25,905 bases of DNA from Hungatella sp. UBA3147 (GCA_002365025.1 DEYX01000179.1:1-25905), one strand, 5' to 3'; shown: positions 6,668-15,358, numbered from the stretch's first letter. Made by a program: numbers and translations. Notes: generated by a model not told the origin, from the letters alone.

Positions 6668-8268
6668 TCCGACTGATGATAGTGGATGATGAACCCATCA
6701 TCCGGGAAGGGATGATGACCATCATTGATTGGGAGAGTCTGGGTGTTATAGTGGTTGGTACCGTGGGAAATGGAAGGGATGGACTGGCCAGAGCCATGGT
6801 GGAAAAGCCGGATATTGTAATCACGGATATCCGTATGCCGGTAGTGGATGGAATCAAATTTTCTGAGGAATTGCATGCAAAGCTTCCGAAGACACGAATC
6901 GTATTCCTTACCGGGTACAATGATTTTGAATATACCCGCCATGCCGTGAGGATAGGGGCTGCGGACTATCTTTTAAAACCAGTTAATACAGAAGAGTTAA
7001 CCGGGCTGATAAAAAAGCTGGTGAATGAGATCATCAGGGAGAGCAGGGAGTTTGAAAACCGCAGCCAGAGGGCTGTCCTTTTAAAAGAAAATCTGCCTTT
7101 GATGCGCAGCCGTTGTATTCATGATTTTATGTGGGGAAAGACGGAGGAAAAAAGGTTTTTGGAACGGGCCGGGTTTCTCGGCATTCCGTTAATGGAAGAA
7201 AATCTCCGGATCGTCATTTTTTGCATTGACTATTATTTTCAGCTTCTTGCCAATGGGGAACGGGATGCAGATTTGCTTAAGTACGCCTTGTCCAATGTAG
7301 CCGAAGAGCTTGTGGGACGGTTGGGAAATATCTGTGTTTGTGATGAGGGAGAAGCCAGGCTGATGGTTCTTTTGTGTTCAGGAGAAGACACAAAAGAGGT
7401 AGCAAGGAGCGCCAGGGAGGTTCAGTTTTATTTAAGAAAGCATTATGGACTTTCCGTTTCCGTCGGAATCGGAAAGCTGGTGTCAGAGTGGCGGGATTTA
7501 AAGCTTTCCTACCAGAATGCTGATGAAGCGCTGGAAGGGCGTATGAAGCAGGGCAGCAGCCAGATCATCGCCAGGGAGAAGTCTCAGGGTAGCTTACGGG
7601 AGGAAAAAATATTCATAACTGCTGAGGAAGAAGCTGAACTGAAAAATGCGGTCACACTTCTGGACCGGGGAAAGATTTATGACACGCTGGAAGGGATCTT
7701 TCAAAAATATGTCATGGAACAGGAGGTGGGGCGAAAGGCCGTGGAACAGTTCTGCATGTATCTGGTGTTAATCGCTATGCGGGAGGTTCAGCGTTTCCAG
7801 CTGGCTCCGGAGCAGGTTCTCGGGCAAAATTACTATTATTATGAAGAAGTTTCCAAATATGAAACCGCGGATGATCTGGAAATGTGGCTGAAGGATATCT
7901 ATAGTTCCGTGCTGCGGGCGGTGGAAGACCGTCGAAACAGCAAATACAAGGGAATCGTAACAAATGGAATTGCTTATGCCCAGGATCATTTTTCAGAAAG
8001 TCTTCAGGTAGCGGATGTGGCAAAAGCGGTCTATGTGACACCAAATTATTTCAGTAAGATTTTTAAGGAGGAAACAGGAGAGAATTTCACCGACTGGTTA
8101 AACAAGTTTCGCATCGAGATGGCAAAAAAGCGGATGGAAAAGGAACCGGAAACAAAGATATACACCATTGCAGAGGAATGTGGATTCAGTGATTACAAAT
8201 ATTTTGCTTTTATTTTCAAGAAATACACCGGATATACGCCTACTTCTTACCGGAATATGATCGTGTAG
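6664..8268 (+). CDS. Response regulator with AraC-type DNA-binding domain, YesN type
   Basis: Cytoplasmic transcription regulator (534 aa) phosphorylated by the kinase just upstream. The receiver domain covers about residues 1-120, with acidic residues D8 and D9 (MIVDDEP), phospho-acceptor D55 (VITDIRMP), and the conserved lysine in YLLKPVN. A long middle region resembling the YesN-type linker carries VSVGIGKLVSEWRDLKLSYQNA, as in related proteins. The final ~100 residues are an AraC double helix-turn-helix: SLQVADVAKAVYVTPNYFSK, IFKEETGENFTDWLNKFRI and IYTIAEECGFSDYKYFAFIF, ending near YTGYTPTSYR. The frame remains open upstream to 6565, but the ATG at 6664 overlaps the kinase stop (ATGA), has GGGGAGAAGGG before it and begins exactly where receiver domains begin. 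It probably activates the transporter promoter near 1745 and perhaps the enzyme genes from 8465. Confidence 0.94.
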   Translation: MIRLMIVDDEPIIREGMMTIIDWESLGVIVVGTVGNGRDGLARAMVEKPDIVITDIRMPVVDGIKFSEELHAKLPKTRIVFLTGYNDFEYTRHAVRIGAADYLLKPVNTEELTGLIKKLVNEIIRESREFENRSQRAVLLKENLPLMRSRCIHDFMWGKTEEKRFLERAGFLGIPLMEENLRIVIFCIDYYFQLLANGERDADLLKYALSNVAEELVGRLGNICVCDEGEARLMVLLCSGEDTKEVARSAREVQFYLRKHYGLSVSVGIGKLVSEWRDLKLSYQNADEALEGRMKQGSSQIIAREKSQGSLREEKIFITAEEEAELKNAVTLLDRGKIYDTLEGIFQKYVMEQEVGRKAVEQFCMYLVLIAMREVQRFQLAPEQVLGQNYYYYEEVSKYETADDLEMWLKDIYSSVLRAVEDRRNSKYKGIVTNGIAYAQDHFSESLQVADVAKAVYVTPNYFSKIFKEETGENFTDWLNKFRIEMAKKRMEKEPETKIYTIAEECGFSDYKYFAFIFKKYTGYTPTSYRNMIV

Positions 8269-8396
8269 AATAAGAACCCTTAATGTAGAATATCAGGTTT
8301 ATGGTTTTCTGATGGCCTTTATAATAGAAGATAGTATCTAAAGCAAAGGTCGCTTTCGATAATCGGTTGGACGGCAGTATAAAACATTGCCTCTAT

Positions 8397-8431
8397 CAGA
8401 AATTTGAAAAGCGATTTCTGTTTAATAAAAT
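8397..8431 (+). promoter_or_regulatory. Putative promoter with an overlapping inverted repeat, before the enzyme genes
   Basis: TTGAAA (8404-8409) and TAAAAT (8426-8431) are separated by 16 bases. The -35 sits in the 10-base gap of a perfect inverted repeat, CAGAAAT (8397-8403) and ATTTCTG (8414-8420), so a protein bound there would block or steer polymerase. A further TATAAT at 8320-8325 lacks a good -35. The 178-base gap between the regulator and the GH42-like gene contains no terminator that I can defend, so the enzymes may also be read from upstream. Confidence 0.5.
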
Positions 8432-8464
8432 TATGAAGAAAAAGGGATGAATAAGGAGGACATC

Positions 8465-10561
8465 ATGGATCAATTTTTATTTGGGGCGGTCTATATTATT
8501 GAGCAGGATTATACACAGGAGGAGGTCCGGAGAGATTTATCGTATATGAAAGACTGCGGTTTTAATTTGGTTACTCTCTGGCCGGTATGCAATCCATGGC
8601 TAAGTCAGGACAGCCATCAGTGGATATTCACCCAGACCAGGCAGGTACTTGATGTGTGCGAAAGCCTGGGGATAAAGGCTATCCTGCAGCTTTTTGGACA
8701 GAATCAGGCTCAGGAATTTATGCCGGACAGTGCCTTGACGGAGGATATGCTGGTCTATGATGAAAGAGGAGAGCATATCAATGAAAATTGTTTCTGGGCC
8801 AACTTAAATCATCCGGTAGTACGGGATTACATGGACCGGTATTTCCAGGAAGCGATCACCTTACTTCGGGACCACAAGGCAGTTTACGGCTACGACGTGT
8901 TTAATGAAGCGCATTTTAGAAGCGATGACCCTTATACCATACAAAAGTATCAGGAGTGGCTGAAGGAAACATACGGTACGATTGAGCATTTAAACCGGGT
9001 ATGGCATAGAAGATATGAAAGTTTCGGGCAGATTTCCCCCAAAAGAAGGAGATCCCCTTACAGCATTTGGAGCAGCATAATGCCGGATCTGGAATACGAA
9101 AGGTTCCGAAGCGTAACTTTGACCCAAATCTGCAGTTTTCTCTATGACACTGCAAGAAAATACGATACGACCCATCCGATCATTATTGATGGGACCAGCG
9201 CACAGATCCTGTCAGGAGATGTGACCCTTCGTAACAACGATGAATTTGCCACGGCAAAGATCCCCGATGTGTACGGCTCCACCTTTTACCCAAAAAGCTG
9301 GGGAAGAAATTACCGTAATACGCCCTGGACCATGTCCATGTATTATTCCGTTCCAGCAGGTGCGGCAAGGAAGGCCGGAAAACCATACATGGTCAATGAA
9401 CTTCAGACCCACACCCAGTCGGTTCTGACACCAGGCTCAGAAGTGACGCCCCAGGAATTGTATGACTGGATTCTTATGTGCATGTTCACCGGTGCCAATG
9501 GAATGCAGCTGTGGCGGTGGAGACCGTTCTTACACGGATACCAGTCCACCGGACGGGGGCTTACCAGTATGGACGGGACTCCCAATGAGCGTGCAGCACG
9601 GGTAAAAGAGCTGATGGATTTAGTCCGGGAAAATGGTGATTTATTTGACAGCTTCCAGGTGGAAAATCAGGCCGTGAAAATAGCGGTATCCTATTCTTCC
9701 AGGCTTTATTTTGATGCGTTCTTAAAATGGAACAACAGCTTTTGGAGTGAGGATGTGGAAGGCTGGTACCGTCTTTTCTGGAACAGAGGCTTAAATCCGG
9801 AATTTACAGACATCGAGGATTTAGAAGGCGAAGATGCCAAGGTTCTGGTATTGCCATCTGCGTTAAGCATCAGTGAGGCTATGGCAGAAAAACTTACTGC
9901 ATATGTAGAACGAGGGGGAATCCTCATCGCCGATGCCAGAATGGGCAGCGTAAATGAATACGGAGAGGTGCCTGCGGAAGGAATACCGGGCAGGCATTTA
10001 AGCAGGCTTTTCGGCCTGCGGGAAGTGGATGTAGATTCCGGCCACTCCTTTTATATGAAAGATCAATGCGACGGGGGAGAAGTGGAATCAAAGGATGATG
10101 GAATTCCCTGTAATTTCATGGAACAGCGCATAGAGGTGGATGAGGATACCCGGATCCTTGGAACTATGGAGGATGGAAGTCCGGCTGTAGTGCTCCATCC
10201 TTACGGAAAGGGCTGTACCCTGTATTTCAATTCTTTTATGGGAGTGGAACTGAAAAAACAGAACATTCCCCAGGTTGAGCAGTTGGTGATGGATGTGATC
10301 ACGAACCGGCATGATTCTCTGTTCACTGCGGAAAAGGACAGCAGGGTACATGTAGCCTCCATCCGGTCAGAGGCCTGCCGGGCAATATTAATCATTAATT
10401 TTAATGAAACAGAGAAAGAAGTAAATCTTCATGGATTAGGGGATAAGATAGAACTTGTAAATCTTTTAACAGGTGATACTGCAAAGGTTTGTGGACAGGC
10501 AAAGCTTCAGATACCAGGAAATACGGCTTATGTCTATAAATGTCAGGAGGAATTTAAGTGA
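8465..10561 (+). CDS. GH42-like glycoside hydrolase (beta-galactosidase family, clan GH-A)
   Basis: Cytoplasmic glycosidase (698 aa), no signal peptide, expected to cut non-reducing-end sugars from an imported oligosaccharide by a retaining mechanism. The N-terminal ~380 residues form the TIM barrel: FGAVYIIEQDYTQEEVRRDL opening, a likely acid/base Glu148 in YDVFNEAHF and a likely nucleophile Glu312 in YMVNELQTH. The next ~200 residues match the GH42 trimerisation domain (KIAVSYSSRLYFDAFLKW, VLVLPSALSISEAMAEKL, YVERGGILIADARMG), and the last part is a small beta domain with GKGCTLYFNSFMG and AILIINFNETEKEVNL. An ATG at 8447 is in frame, but AAGGAGG at 8453-8459 places initiation at 8465. The stop overlaps the GTG of the kinase gene. 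Sequence around the catalytic residues differs from textbook GH42 enzymes, so the substrate is open. Confidence 0.85.
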   Translation: MDQFLFGAVYIIEQDYTQEEVRRDLSYMKDCGFNLVTLWPVCNPWLSQDSHQWIFTQTRQVLDVCESLGIKAILQLFGQNQAQEFMPDSALTEDMLVYDERGEHINENCFWANLNHPVVRDYMDRYFQEAITLLRDHKAVYGYDVFNEAHFRSDDPYTIQKYQEWLKETYGTIEHLNRVWHRRYESFGQISPKRRRSPYSIWSSIMPDLEYERFRSVTLTQICSFLYDTARKYDTTHPIIIDGTSAQILSGDVTLRNNDEFATAKIPDVYGSTFYPKSWGRNYRNTPWTMSMYYSVPAGAARKAGKPYMVNELQTHTQSVLTPGSEVTPQELYDWILMCMFTGANGMQLWRWRPFLHGYQSTGRGLTSMDGTPNERAARVKELMDLVRENGDLFDSFQVENQAVKIAVSYSSRLYFDAFLKWNNSFWSEDVEGWYRLFWNRGLNPEFTDIEDLEGEDAKVLVLPSALSISEAMAEKLTAYVERGGILIADARMGSVNEYGEVPAEGIPGRHLSRLFGLREVDVDSGHSFYMKDQCDGGEVESKDDGIPCNFMEQRIEVDEDTRILGTMEDGSPAVVLHPYGKGCTLYFNSFMGVELKKQNIPQVEQLVMDVITNRHDSLFTAEKDSRVHVASIRSEACRAILIINFNETEKEVNLHGLGDKIELVNLLTGDTAKVCGQAKLQIPGNTAYVYKCQEEFK

Positions 10562-11463
10562 AGTTGGTATTTGATGTAGGAGGAACGGCGGTAAAATACG
10601 GCGTTTCCGATGAGGAAGGTAATTTTTCTTTCACGGATTCGGTACCTACGCCGAAAACAGATGTGAAAGAATTTCTGCAAGTAACCGGAAATATATTTGA
10701 TAAGGCAGTCAGGGAATATGCCCTTAACGGCGTGGCATTCAGCTTTCCGGGAGAGGTGCACAGCAGGGAAGGGGTAATAAAAGGCATCAGCGCCGTAGAG
10801 TATCTCCACGAAATCCCATTAAAGTCGATTTTGGAGGAACGGCTTGGCGGACTACCTGTGACCATGGCCAATGATGCCAACTGTGCCGCCATGGGGGAGC
10901 TCTGGAAAGGGGTGGCAAAGGAATATCAAAATGTAGTGTTTGTGATCTGCGGCACCGGTATCGGAGGAGCAGTGATCGAACGTGGGAAACTGGACAAGGG
11001 AGTGACCATGAACCGGGGAGAATTCGGAAATTTTCCCATGGGAGGATTTAAAGATGGCGTCCTGCTTTCCTGGAGTGATTATACCCTGGAAAAGCAAGCC
11101 CGGAAATACAACAAAAGAAAGGAACCGGCAGAGGCCCCCATTGATGGAATAAAACTGGACCAGCTTGCCCTGGAAGGGGATCCGCTGGCAGAAGAGCTGA
11201 TGGAGGAATTCTGTTACTGGATGGCGGTGGGCTGTATAACCCTGGAATTTGCCTTTGATCCGGAACTCATTGCAATCGGCGGTGGGATCAGCGGCAATCC
11301 GGGTATCATTGAACGAATCCAAAATACGGTAGTTTCCATGTTAAAAGGACAGCATCAGGGCTATCTGATGCCAAGGATCACAGCCTGTACAAACGGCAGC
11401 AGGGCGAATCTGTATGGAGCCCTTTATTATCACCTGTACGGAGAAAAGATTGAGATAGAATAG
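10558..11463 (+). CDS. ROK-family sugar kinase
   Basis: Cytoplasmic ATP-dependent sugar kinase (301 aa) of the ROK group. The phosphate-binding motif DVGGTAVKYGV starts at residue 6; the predicted catalytic base is Asp106 in ANDANCAAMGEL; the second nucleotide-binding segment is CGTGIGGAVI at about 131-140. The start is a GTG whose first bases overlap the stop of the glycosidase gene (GTGA), with TCAGGAGG upstream, so translation is coupled. The cysteine-rich zinc motif of most ROK kinases (CxCGxxGCxE) is missing after NRGEFGNFPMGG; zinc-free members include beta-glucoside kinases of the BglK type and some glucokinases. Given the GH1 gene next door and the ABC rather than PTS import, it may phosphorylate the released monosaccharide (glucose or mannose) or a disaccharide. 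The exact substrate is not visible. Confidence 0.88.
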   Translation: MKLVFDVGGTAVKYGVSDEEGNFSFTDSVPTPKTDVKEFLQVTGNIFDKAVREYALNGVAFSFPGEVHSREGVIKGISAVEYLHEIPLKSILEERLGGLPVTMANDANCAAMGELWKGVAKEYQNVVFVICGTGIGGAVIERGKLDKGVTMNRGEFGNFPMGGFKDGVLLSWSDYTLEKQARKYNKRKEPAEAPIDGIKLDQLALEGDPLAEELMEEFCYWMAVGCITLEFAFDPELIAIGGGISGNPGIIERIQNTVVSMLKGQHQGYLMPRITACTNGSRANLYGALYYHLYGEKIEIE

Positions 11464-11474
11464 GAGAGAAGAAA

Positions 11475-12857
11475 ATGGATTATATATTTCCAAATGGATT
11501 TTTATGGGGAGGAGCCTCTTCCGGCCCGCAGTCAGAAGGTGGAAGCAACGAAGGCGGACGTGTGAAATCGGAATGGGATTACTGGTTTGAAAGAGAACCG
11601 GAACGTTTTTTTGATGGAGTGGGGCCGGCAGTTACCTCTGATTTTTATCACAAATATAAAGAGTATATCCAGAAGATGAGACAGGCAGGTGTAACCTCTT
11701 ACCGTACCTCCATCCAATGGAGCCGGGTGATCAGTGACTGTGAGGGAACGGTAAATGAAGAAGGAGTGGCCTTCTATCATGATGTAATCAATGAGATGAT
11801 TGCAAGCGGAATAGAGCCAATGATGTGCCTTCATCATTTTGATTTACCGGAGTATTGGGTGAAGAAAGGCGGCTTTGAGAACCGGGAAACAGTTTTTGCA
11901 TTTGCAAAATTTGCATCTGTATGCTTTGAACGGTTTGGGGACCGGATAAAATACTGGACCACGTTCAATGAGCCTGTCATCATTCCTGAAACGGGTTACC
12001 TATATCAGAGACATTACCCTGCGGTATGCGATGCCAAAAAGGCGGCCCAGGTCGGGTTTCATGTACAGCTGGCCAGCAGCCTGGCGGTGGAAGAATTCCG
12101 AAAAAGCGGATGCAGCGGTAAAATAGGCATTATCATCAATCTGACGCCAACCTACTGTGAAAATCCGGATAAGGCGGAGGACCGGAAAGCAGCGGATATT
12201 CTGGATTTGATTTTTAACCGTTCCTTCTTGGATCCATCGGTGAAAGGAGAATATCCGAAAGGCTTGACGGAGCTTTTAAAAGAGGAGGGCATCCTTCCGG
12301 AAATCGCAGAAGGAGATCTGGATATTATCCGCAAAAATACCATAGATTATCTGGGTGTGAATTATTATCATCCAAGACGGGCAAAAGCCAGAACCTCCGT
12401 TTATGAGGGGCCGCTGATGCCGGAAAAATATTATGAGCTGTATACGCCCCAGGGCCAGAAGATGAACACTTCCAGAGGCTGGGAGATCTATGAGCCGGCC
12501 ATTTATGATATAGCAAAAAATATAAAAGAAAATTACGGAAATATTCCGTGGTACATATCAGAAAACGGCATGGGAATTCAGGGGGAAGAGGAGTTCTTAG
12601 ACGCGAACGGTGTGGTAGCAGATGGTTACCGGATCGAATTTATTAAGGGGCATTTGAAATACCTGCATAAGGCCACAGCGGAAGGGTGTAATTGTTTTGG
12701 GTATCATTTATGGGCGCCCTTCGACTGCTGGTCCTGGATCAATGCTTATAAGAACCGGTATGGCCTATTAAGGGTGGACATTTATGATAACTGTAAGATT
12801 ACTATGAAAAAATCAGGAACCTGGTTTAAGGAGCTGTCAGACCGGAATGGATTTTAA
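11475..12857 (+). CDS. GH1 glycosidase, 6-phospho-beta-glucosidase-like
   Basis: Cytoplasmic family 1 glycoside hydrolase (460 aa, full length). It opens with FPNGFLWGGASSGPQSEGG, the standard GH1 signature. Acid/base is Glu166 in TFNEPV and nucleophile Glu363 in YISENGMG. Near the C terminus the motif CWSWINAYKNRYG places Ser420 where plain beta-glucosidases have Glu and where 6-phospho-glycosidases have Ser. Of the Ser-Lys-Tyr phosphate-binding triad known from LacG, Ser420 and Tyr429 are present but the Lys position is Asn427, with Lys426 one residue before. This suggests a phosphorylated or unusual substrate. It lies 11 bases after the ROK kinase and just before manA in the same operon; ROK + GH1 + ManA also occur together in the B. 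subtilis gmu glucomannan operon. Confidence 0.92.
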   Translation: MDYIFPNGFLWGGASSGPQSEGGSNEGGRVKSEWDYWFEREPERFFDGVGPAVTSDFYHKYKEYIQKMRQAGVTSYRTSIQWSRVISDCEGTVNEEGVAFYHDVINEMIASGIEPMMCLHHFDLPEYWVKKGGFENRETVFAFAKFASVCFERFGDRIKYWTTFNEPVIIPETGYLYQRHYPAVCDAKKAAQVGFHVQLASSLAVEEFRKSGCSGKIGIIINLTPTYCENPDKAEDRKAADILDLIFNRSFLDPSVKGEYPKGLTELLKEEGILPEIAEGDLDIIRKNTIDYLGVNYYHPRRAKARTSVYEGPLMPEKYYELYTPQGQKMNTSRGWEIYEPAIYDIAKNIKENYGNIPWYISENGMGIQGEEEFLDANGVVADGYRIEFIKGHLKYLHKATAEGCNCFGYHLWAPFDCWSWINAYKNRYGLLRVDIYDNCKITMKKSGTWFKELSDRNGF

Positions 12858-12888
12858 ATGATTGTTTGGGGAAATATGGAGGGAAATC

Positions 12889-14028
12889 ATGAAAATAAGA
12901 AAAGATTGTCCTATTCGTCTGACAGGTTCCAGGGCCTGGAGGACTTATTTTGGGGGAAAACTGCTGGAACAATTTCACGGAGCTAAAACAGGAGAAGATG
13001 ATCATTTTCCGGAGGAATGGATTGCCTCTCTTGTGGCTGCCAGGAATGTAGGGAGAGAAGAATTGACAGAGGGTTTGAGTATGCTTGCAGACCAGCCGTC
13101 GGTGTCTTTTAAAGAGCTGATTGAATCAGATCCCGCCGGATATCTGGGAGAAGAGCATGCAGCACAGCTTGGAGCAACTCTGGGGGTGCTGGTGAAGCTG
13201 ATTGATTCAGCCGAGCGGCTGGCTGTCCAGGTGCATCCGGATAAAGAGAAGGCCAGGGAGTTGTTTCATTCAGAATACGGAAAAACCGAATGCTGGCATA
13301 TACTTGGGGGCAGAGAAATACAGGTCGAAAAGCCTTGTGTTTATCTTGGCTTTCGTCCGGGTGTGACACCAGAACATTGGAAGGACTGCTTTCTTCGCCA
13401 GGATATCAGGGCCATACTGGAATGCCTGCACCGGTTTGAAATACAGGAGGGGGATACCATTCTGATCGAAGGCGGCGTTCCCCATGCGATCGGTGCCGGA
13501 TGCTTTCTGGTGGAAATCCAGGAGCCTACGGACTACACCATCCGGGTGGAGCGGGTGACGCCGTCAGGGTATCAGGTGGCGGATTCCATGTGTCACCAGG
13601 GACTGGGGTTTGAGAAGATGTTTGAATGCTTCCATTATGAGAATTATTCAGAAGAGGAAGCGAGGAAACGGTGGTTCATACCGGCAAAGGTTTTAGAGGA
13701 AGAGGGGGAAAACCGCCGGATCCGTTTGATTGGATATGAAGAGACACCATGCTTTTGTATGGATATGATGGAAATAAAAGATGTCATGAATCTGAGGCAG
13801 AATGGCTGCAGTGCAGTTTATGTTTTAGAGGGCAGCGGAAAACTGCTTTTGGAAAAAAGAAATGAAGTTCCGGAAGCCGTTGGTAATGAGAAGGTCTGGC
13901 AGGAAGAGGTTAGGCAGGGGGATCAGTTCTTTCTGCCTGCCGGGATACAGGAGCTTCAGTGGAAGGCTGAAGATGGAAGCTGCTTGAAGCTGATTCAGTG
14001 CTTTGGGCCGGAATTAGGTCGTCAATAA
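12889..14028 (+). CDS. manA: Mannose-6-phosphate isomerase, class I (ManA-like)
   Basis: Zinc enzyme (379 aa) that interconverts mannose-6-phosphate and fructose-6-phosphate, linking mannose to glycolysis. The cupin metal ligands are visible as Gln114 and His116 (VQVHPDK), Glu134 (KTECWH) and His199 (GGVPHAIGAG), and the catalytic-site Arg segment follows in EPTDYTIRVER. The C-terminal half is a second, more divergent cupin (VYVLEGSGKLLLEKR). A TTG at 12862 is in frame, but GGAGGG at 12878-12883 supports the ATG at 12889. It is last in the sugar operon, 31 bases after the GH1 gene. Its presence suggests that mannose is among the products of the locus. No strong terminator follows directly; small stems (CTGCC/GGCAG near 14056, GCGGAAA/TTTCCGC at 14128-14144) are the only candidates. 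Confidence 0.92.
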   Translation: MKIRKDCPIRLTGSRAWRTYFGGKLLEQFHGAKTGEDDHFPEEWIASLVAARNVGREELTEGLSMLADQPSVSFKELIESDPAGYLGEEHAAQLGATLGVLVKLIDSAERLAVQVHPDKEKARELFHSEYGKTECWHILGGREIQVEKPCVYLGFRPGVTPEHWKDCFLRQDIRAILECLHRFEIQEGDTILIEGGVPHAIGAGCFLVEIQEPTDYTIRVERVTPSGYQVADSMCHQGLGFEKMFECFHYENYSEEEARKRWFIPAKVLEEEGENRRIRLIGYEETPCFCMDMMEIKDVMNLRQNGCSAVYVLEGSGKLLLEKRNEVPEAVGNEKVWQEEVRQGDQFFLPAGIQELQWKAEDGSCLKLIQCFGPELGRQ

Positions 14029-14166
14029 GACCATAAATATTTAATTCCTATATACTGCCAGGAATCGGCAGGAGAGAGATTCATGGGGTAAGATAAGAAA
14101 ATCCCGGCAAAGGTTATCCCGGATCCAGCGGAAAGAGTTTCCGCCTGAATTCATGGATTTTTAATA

Positions 14167-14195
14167 TTTACTTTGCTTAAGGTGTATGCTATGAT
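14167..14195 (+). promoter_or_regulatory. Putative promoter of the EamA-type exporter gene
   Basis: TTTACT (14167-14172), 17 bases, then TATGAT (14190-14195) with an extended TG (TGCTATGAT). The leader to the ATG at 14329 would be about 125 bases and includes a small inverted repeat GCATGA / TCATGC. The rest of the 300-base gap from 14029 contains the weak stems noted under manA and no gene. Confidence 0.5.
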
Positions 14196-14328
14196 GAAAA
14201 AACTCGTCATAATAGATGGAGAGCAGCATGAATGATTTATAATCATGCACAGAACTTGGAGATGCTTTATATCAAATTTGAGCCAGACAGGATAAGAACC
14301 TGATGATGACATAATGGAGTAGAAAAAC

Positions 14329-15255
14329 ATGAAAAAAGCACTTATATTTGGTATTATCGGATCTTTCTTTTTCGCATTTACATTTGTGCTGAACCGTAGC
14401 ATGCATCTGTCCGGAGGAAGCTGGATATGGAGTGCAAGCCTCCGCTACCTGTTTACCTTTCCAATTCTTTCTTTGATCGTGGGGAAACAGCACGGGTTTC
14501 AACAAGTCCATAAAGTTATAAGAAAGAATTTTTTAAATTGGCTTATATGGAGTACCGTAGGATTTGGCCTTTTTTATGCACCGGTCTCTTATGCGGCCGA
14601 TTATGGGGAATCCTGGTTGATTGCGGCATCTTGGCAGGTAACAATCGTAATGGGAATTTTACTATCTCCTGTATTCCACAAGCGTGTACCCATAAAAAAT
14701 TTATGTATATCAGGATTTATTTTAATCGGAGTTTTTCTTTTACAGGTACATAATATTGCAGATCTGGATATTAAAATAACCCTTATGACGCTGCTTCCTA
14801 TTCTTGTAGGGGCTGTCTCCTATCCTTTGGGAAACAGAAAAATCATGGAGGCAAGCGGAGACCAGCTTTCTACAATCCAGCGGACTTACGGTATGACGTT
14901 ATGCAGCCTTCCCTTCTGGTTCATTTTATCTGTACTCGGTCTGGTTAATGCCGGGGTACCTTCTGTAAGCCAGACGGTACAATCCTTCTGTGTTGCGGTT
15001 TTTTCCGGAGTGATCGCAACGTTACTGTTTTTTAAAGCCACCGATATGGTTAAGTCGAACCATAAGCAGCTTGCTGTGATAGAATCCACACAGTCGGGCG
15101 AGGTCATATTTACCTTGCTGGGAGGAATCTGGCTTCTTGGGGATTCCCGGCCTGATGGTTTGGGAATTCTAGGCATATCGTTTATTGTGTTTGGTATGAT
15201 CTTTAACAGCATGATTGTATCCTTTTCTAAAAAATCAGAGATTATTAACCTGTAA
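14329..15255 (+). CDS. DMT-superfamily transporter, EmrE-like multidrug efflux family
   Basis: Polytopic inner-membrane transporter (308 aa) with about ten hydrophobic spans, from LIFGIIGSFFFAFTFVLNRSM at the N terminus to LGILGISFIVFGMIFNSMIV at the end. Segments such as GSWIWSASLRYLFTFPILSL, YAADYGESWLIAASWQVTIV and AVIESTQSGEVIFTLLGGIW fit the putative multidrug resistance efflux branch of the drug/metabolite exporters (EamA relatives). The two halves are related repeats, as usual for the ten-span members. It has its own promoter and a strong terminator, so it is a single-gene unit. The cargo is unknown; resistance to a drug is only a family-level guess. Confidence 0.85.
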   Translation: MKKALIFGIIGSFFFAFTFVLNRSMHLSGGSWIWSASLRYLFTFPILSLIVGKQHGFQQVHKVIRKNFLNWLIWSTVGFGLFYAPVSYAADYGESWLIAASWQVTIVMGILLSPVFHKRVPIKNLCISGFILIGVFLLQVHNIADLDIKITLMTLLPILVGAVSYPLGNRKIMEASGDQLSTIQRTYGMTLCSLPFWFILSVLGLVNAGVPSVSQTVQSFCVAVFSGVIATLLFFKATDMVKSNHKQLAVIESTQSGEVIFTLLGGIWLLGDSRPDGLGILGISFIVFGMIFNSMIVSFSKKSEIINL

Positions 15256-15270
15256 CGAAATGATTTTCGC

Positions 15271-15304
15271 CTGCCAGCTTGTGTACTTTTGCTGGCAGTT
15301 TTTA
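15271..15304 (+). terminator. Rho-independent terminator of the exporter gene
   Basis: CTGCCAGC (15271-15278) pairs perfectly with GCTGGCAG (15291-15298), followed by TTTTTAT. It starts 15 bases after the exporter's stop codon. Confidence 0.9.
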
Positions 15305-15329
15305 TATTGATGTTTTGATCCGTATGAAC

Positions 15330-15358
15330 TTGAAAGTCTCTTGGTTGTCTGGTAATAT
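15330..15358 (+). promoter_or_regulatory. Putative promoter of the pentapeptide-repeat gene
   Basis: TTGAAA (15330-15335), a 17-base spacer ending TGG, and TAATAT (15353-15358). The leader before the ATG at 15488 is about 123 bases and shows no clear structure. Confidence 0.45.

Noticed and set aside
8404..8420. Possible CcpA cre site (TGAAAAGCGATTTCT) before the GH42-like gene.
   Set aside because: The central CG is out of register by one base with the cre consensus, so it does not fit well enough to call.
14195..14239. Short frame MMKKLVIIDGEQHE before the exporter gene.
   Set aside because: It begins inside the predicted -10 box, so it would not be on the transcript, and lacks a ribosome binding site.
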